From JBHIET01 sp046760785 (GTDB taxonomy: Bacteria; Chloroflexota; Anaerolineae; B4-G1), in NCBI GenBank assembly GCA_046760785.1, contig JBHIET010000021.1, positions 1 to 47,029 on the forward strand: a stretch of DNA of 47,029 nt, given 5' to 3'. Positions 46,496-47,029 of this stretch are shown here, piece after piece. Made by a program: the position numbers and the translations under genes. How positions within the stretch are numbered: position 1 is the stretch's first letter; every line of letters begins with the position of its first letter. The notes beneath the pieces are model-generated. The model was not told the DNA's origin. It searched no databases and worked only from the letters and a program-made list of their open reading frames with translations.

Positions 46496-47029
46496 GTAGC
46501 GGCGAAGGATACACAGTCTGAGTCACGGCGAAGTGCATTTCGCCCCCACGACTGTCTGCTACATCGCACAAGTACACACGCCCAGGCGCATCTCTCACCT
46601 TTCTGTGGAAGATGCGCTTATCTCTTCTAAAACAGTCATCGCTCTTCCCCACTTTAGGGGAACAGGGCCTATGGCAGTGAACCATCGGACCCGGTGTCCA
46701 ACAGGGCGTCCTTTGCAGCAGTACGCAACTCCTCCCCGCCGTTATAGAAAACTACCCGCGCTACCGGAAAGGGGGGCTGATAACTGGCGTCGTAGGGACA
46801 TTTCATACAAGAAATCTGCCTCGCCGTTAGCGACAACGATCAATCGGCTGTATCTTATCACATTTGTTGGCTCGAAGCAAGTTGTACCCAATGCACAGCG
46901 GCGGATTGCTCCCGCTATCCAGTAACCAGGAGGAGCACTATCTATTGGTCATTGGTCATTTTGAGGGAAAGACAGCGGTTACGCTTTTCGTAACCACCGC
47001 GTAACCGGGTCGTAATCACCTTCGACAGG
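46496..47029. other. region without recognisable gene at the window end
   Basis: A 130-codon plus-strand frame (46533-46925) has no family resemblance, no ribosome binding site and an atypical composition, so I leave it out. GCGCATCT/AGATGCGC (46586-46617) is an 8-bp hairpin that may end the mevalonate operon transcript. TTCCCCACTTTAGGGG near 46646 resembles a sequence near 33620. The last bases CCTTCGACAGG are the start of another dispersed repeat. Confidence 0.5.
46976..47017 (+). promoter_or_regulatory. hairpin and triple 11-bp direct repeat
   Basis: GTAACC (46990-46995), GTAACC (47001-47006) and GTAATC (47012-47017) repeat every 11 bases. The hairpin GGTTACG-CTTTT-CGTAACC overlaps the first. 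It looks like an operator for a gene lying beyond the window. Confidence 0.45.

Noticed and set aside
46533..46925. A 130-codon frame at the window end
   Set aside because: No ribosome binding site, no domain, composition unlike the neighbouring genes; treated as non-coding.

Overview
The window is a GC-rich stretch from what is most likely a member of the Chloroflexota (Anaerolineae-like). The grounds are indirect: a complete front end of the mevalonate pathway with the archaeal-type thiolase/HMG-CoA synthase/DUF35 set, type 2 isopentenyl diphosphate isomerase and class II HMG-CoA reductase; HerA, NurA and Mre11 in one neighbourhood; secreted proteins ending in a YLP-x3-R-like tail; small Cys-rich and membrane families (DUF6485, DUF116, DUF2085) common in that phylum; and many dispersed palindromic repeats. 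No rRNA or marker gene is present, so the assignment is an inference.

Layout. 0.2-2.7 kb: NACHT-HEAT STAND ATPase behind a good promoter. 2.7-4.9 kb (minus): pgeF-yggS-yggT-yggU housekeeping operon. 4.9-5.2 kb: repeat block holding a 178-bp element. 5.2-9.5 kb (minus): DUF2085 membrane protein, an SH3-linked glycoside-hydrolase-like protein, and an AAG-type DNA glycosylase. 9.6-10.6 kb: MalT-like regulator remnant, tRNA-Thr, tRNA-Tyr. 10.7-13.4 kb (minus): fni-DUF116-prenyl diphosphate synthase, transcribed divergently from acpP. 14.3-22.6 kb: secreted glycoside hydrolase, a coiled protein plus SPFH protein, two GT39-type glycosyltransferases, NERD protein. 22.7-26.2 kb (minus): Mre11-like nuclease, plsX, fabF.

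26.2-33.6 kb is the most unusual part. It starts with a tRNA-like RNA that folds like a selenocysteine tRNA but carries anticodon AAC. A second promoter follows, whose transcript would begin with 11 bases perfectly complementary to that RNA's anticodon arm and then runs into a strong terminator directly in front of a solitary MNT nucleotidyltransferase. After that comes a minus-strand herA...nurA cluster invaded by three HEPN/MNT toxin-antitoxin pairs, a small helical gene, and remnants of a second herA end and of another HepT.

33.7-43.3 kb: IS110-type transposase remnant, rsgA, bioY, an orphan CfrBI-like restriction endonuclease, ECF sigma factor with membrane anti-sigma factor, NUDIX hydrolase, pentapeptide-like protein, polysaccharide deacetylase, HMG-CoA reductase, and a toxin plus DUF2283-like antitoxin pair. 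43.3-47 kb: a second copy of the 178-bp element, this time inverted inside conserved flanks, then the HMG-CoA synthase-thiolase-DUF35 operon and an apparently gene-free end with an 11-bp-phased direct repeat.

How the genes work together: acetyl-CoA goes through thiolase and HMG-CoA synthase (bridged by DUF35) and HMG-CoA reductase to mevalonate. The kinases and decarboxylase are not in the window. Fni and the prenyl synthase then make long isoprenoid diphosphates. acpP, fabF and plsX feed fatty acid and phospholipid synthesis. The herA/nurA/mre11 genes point to DNA-end processing, and the surrounding TA, restriction and STAND genes suggest a defence-rich neighbourhood.
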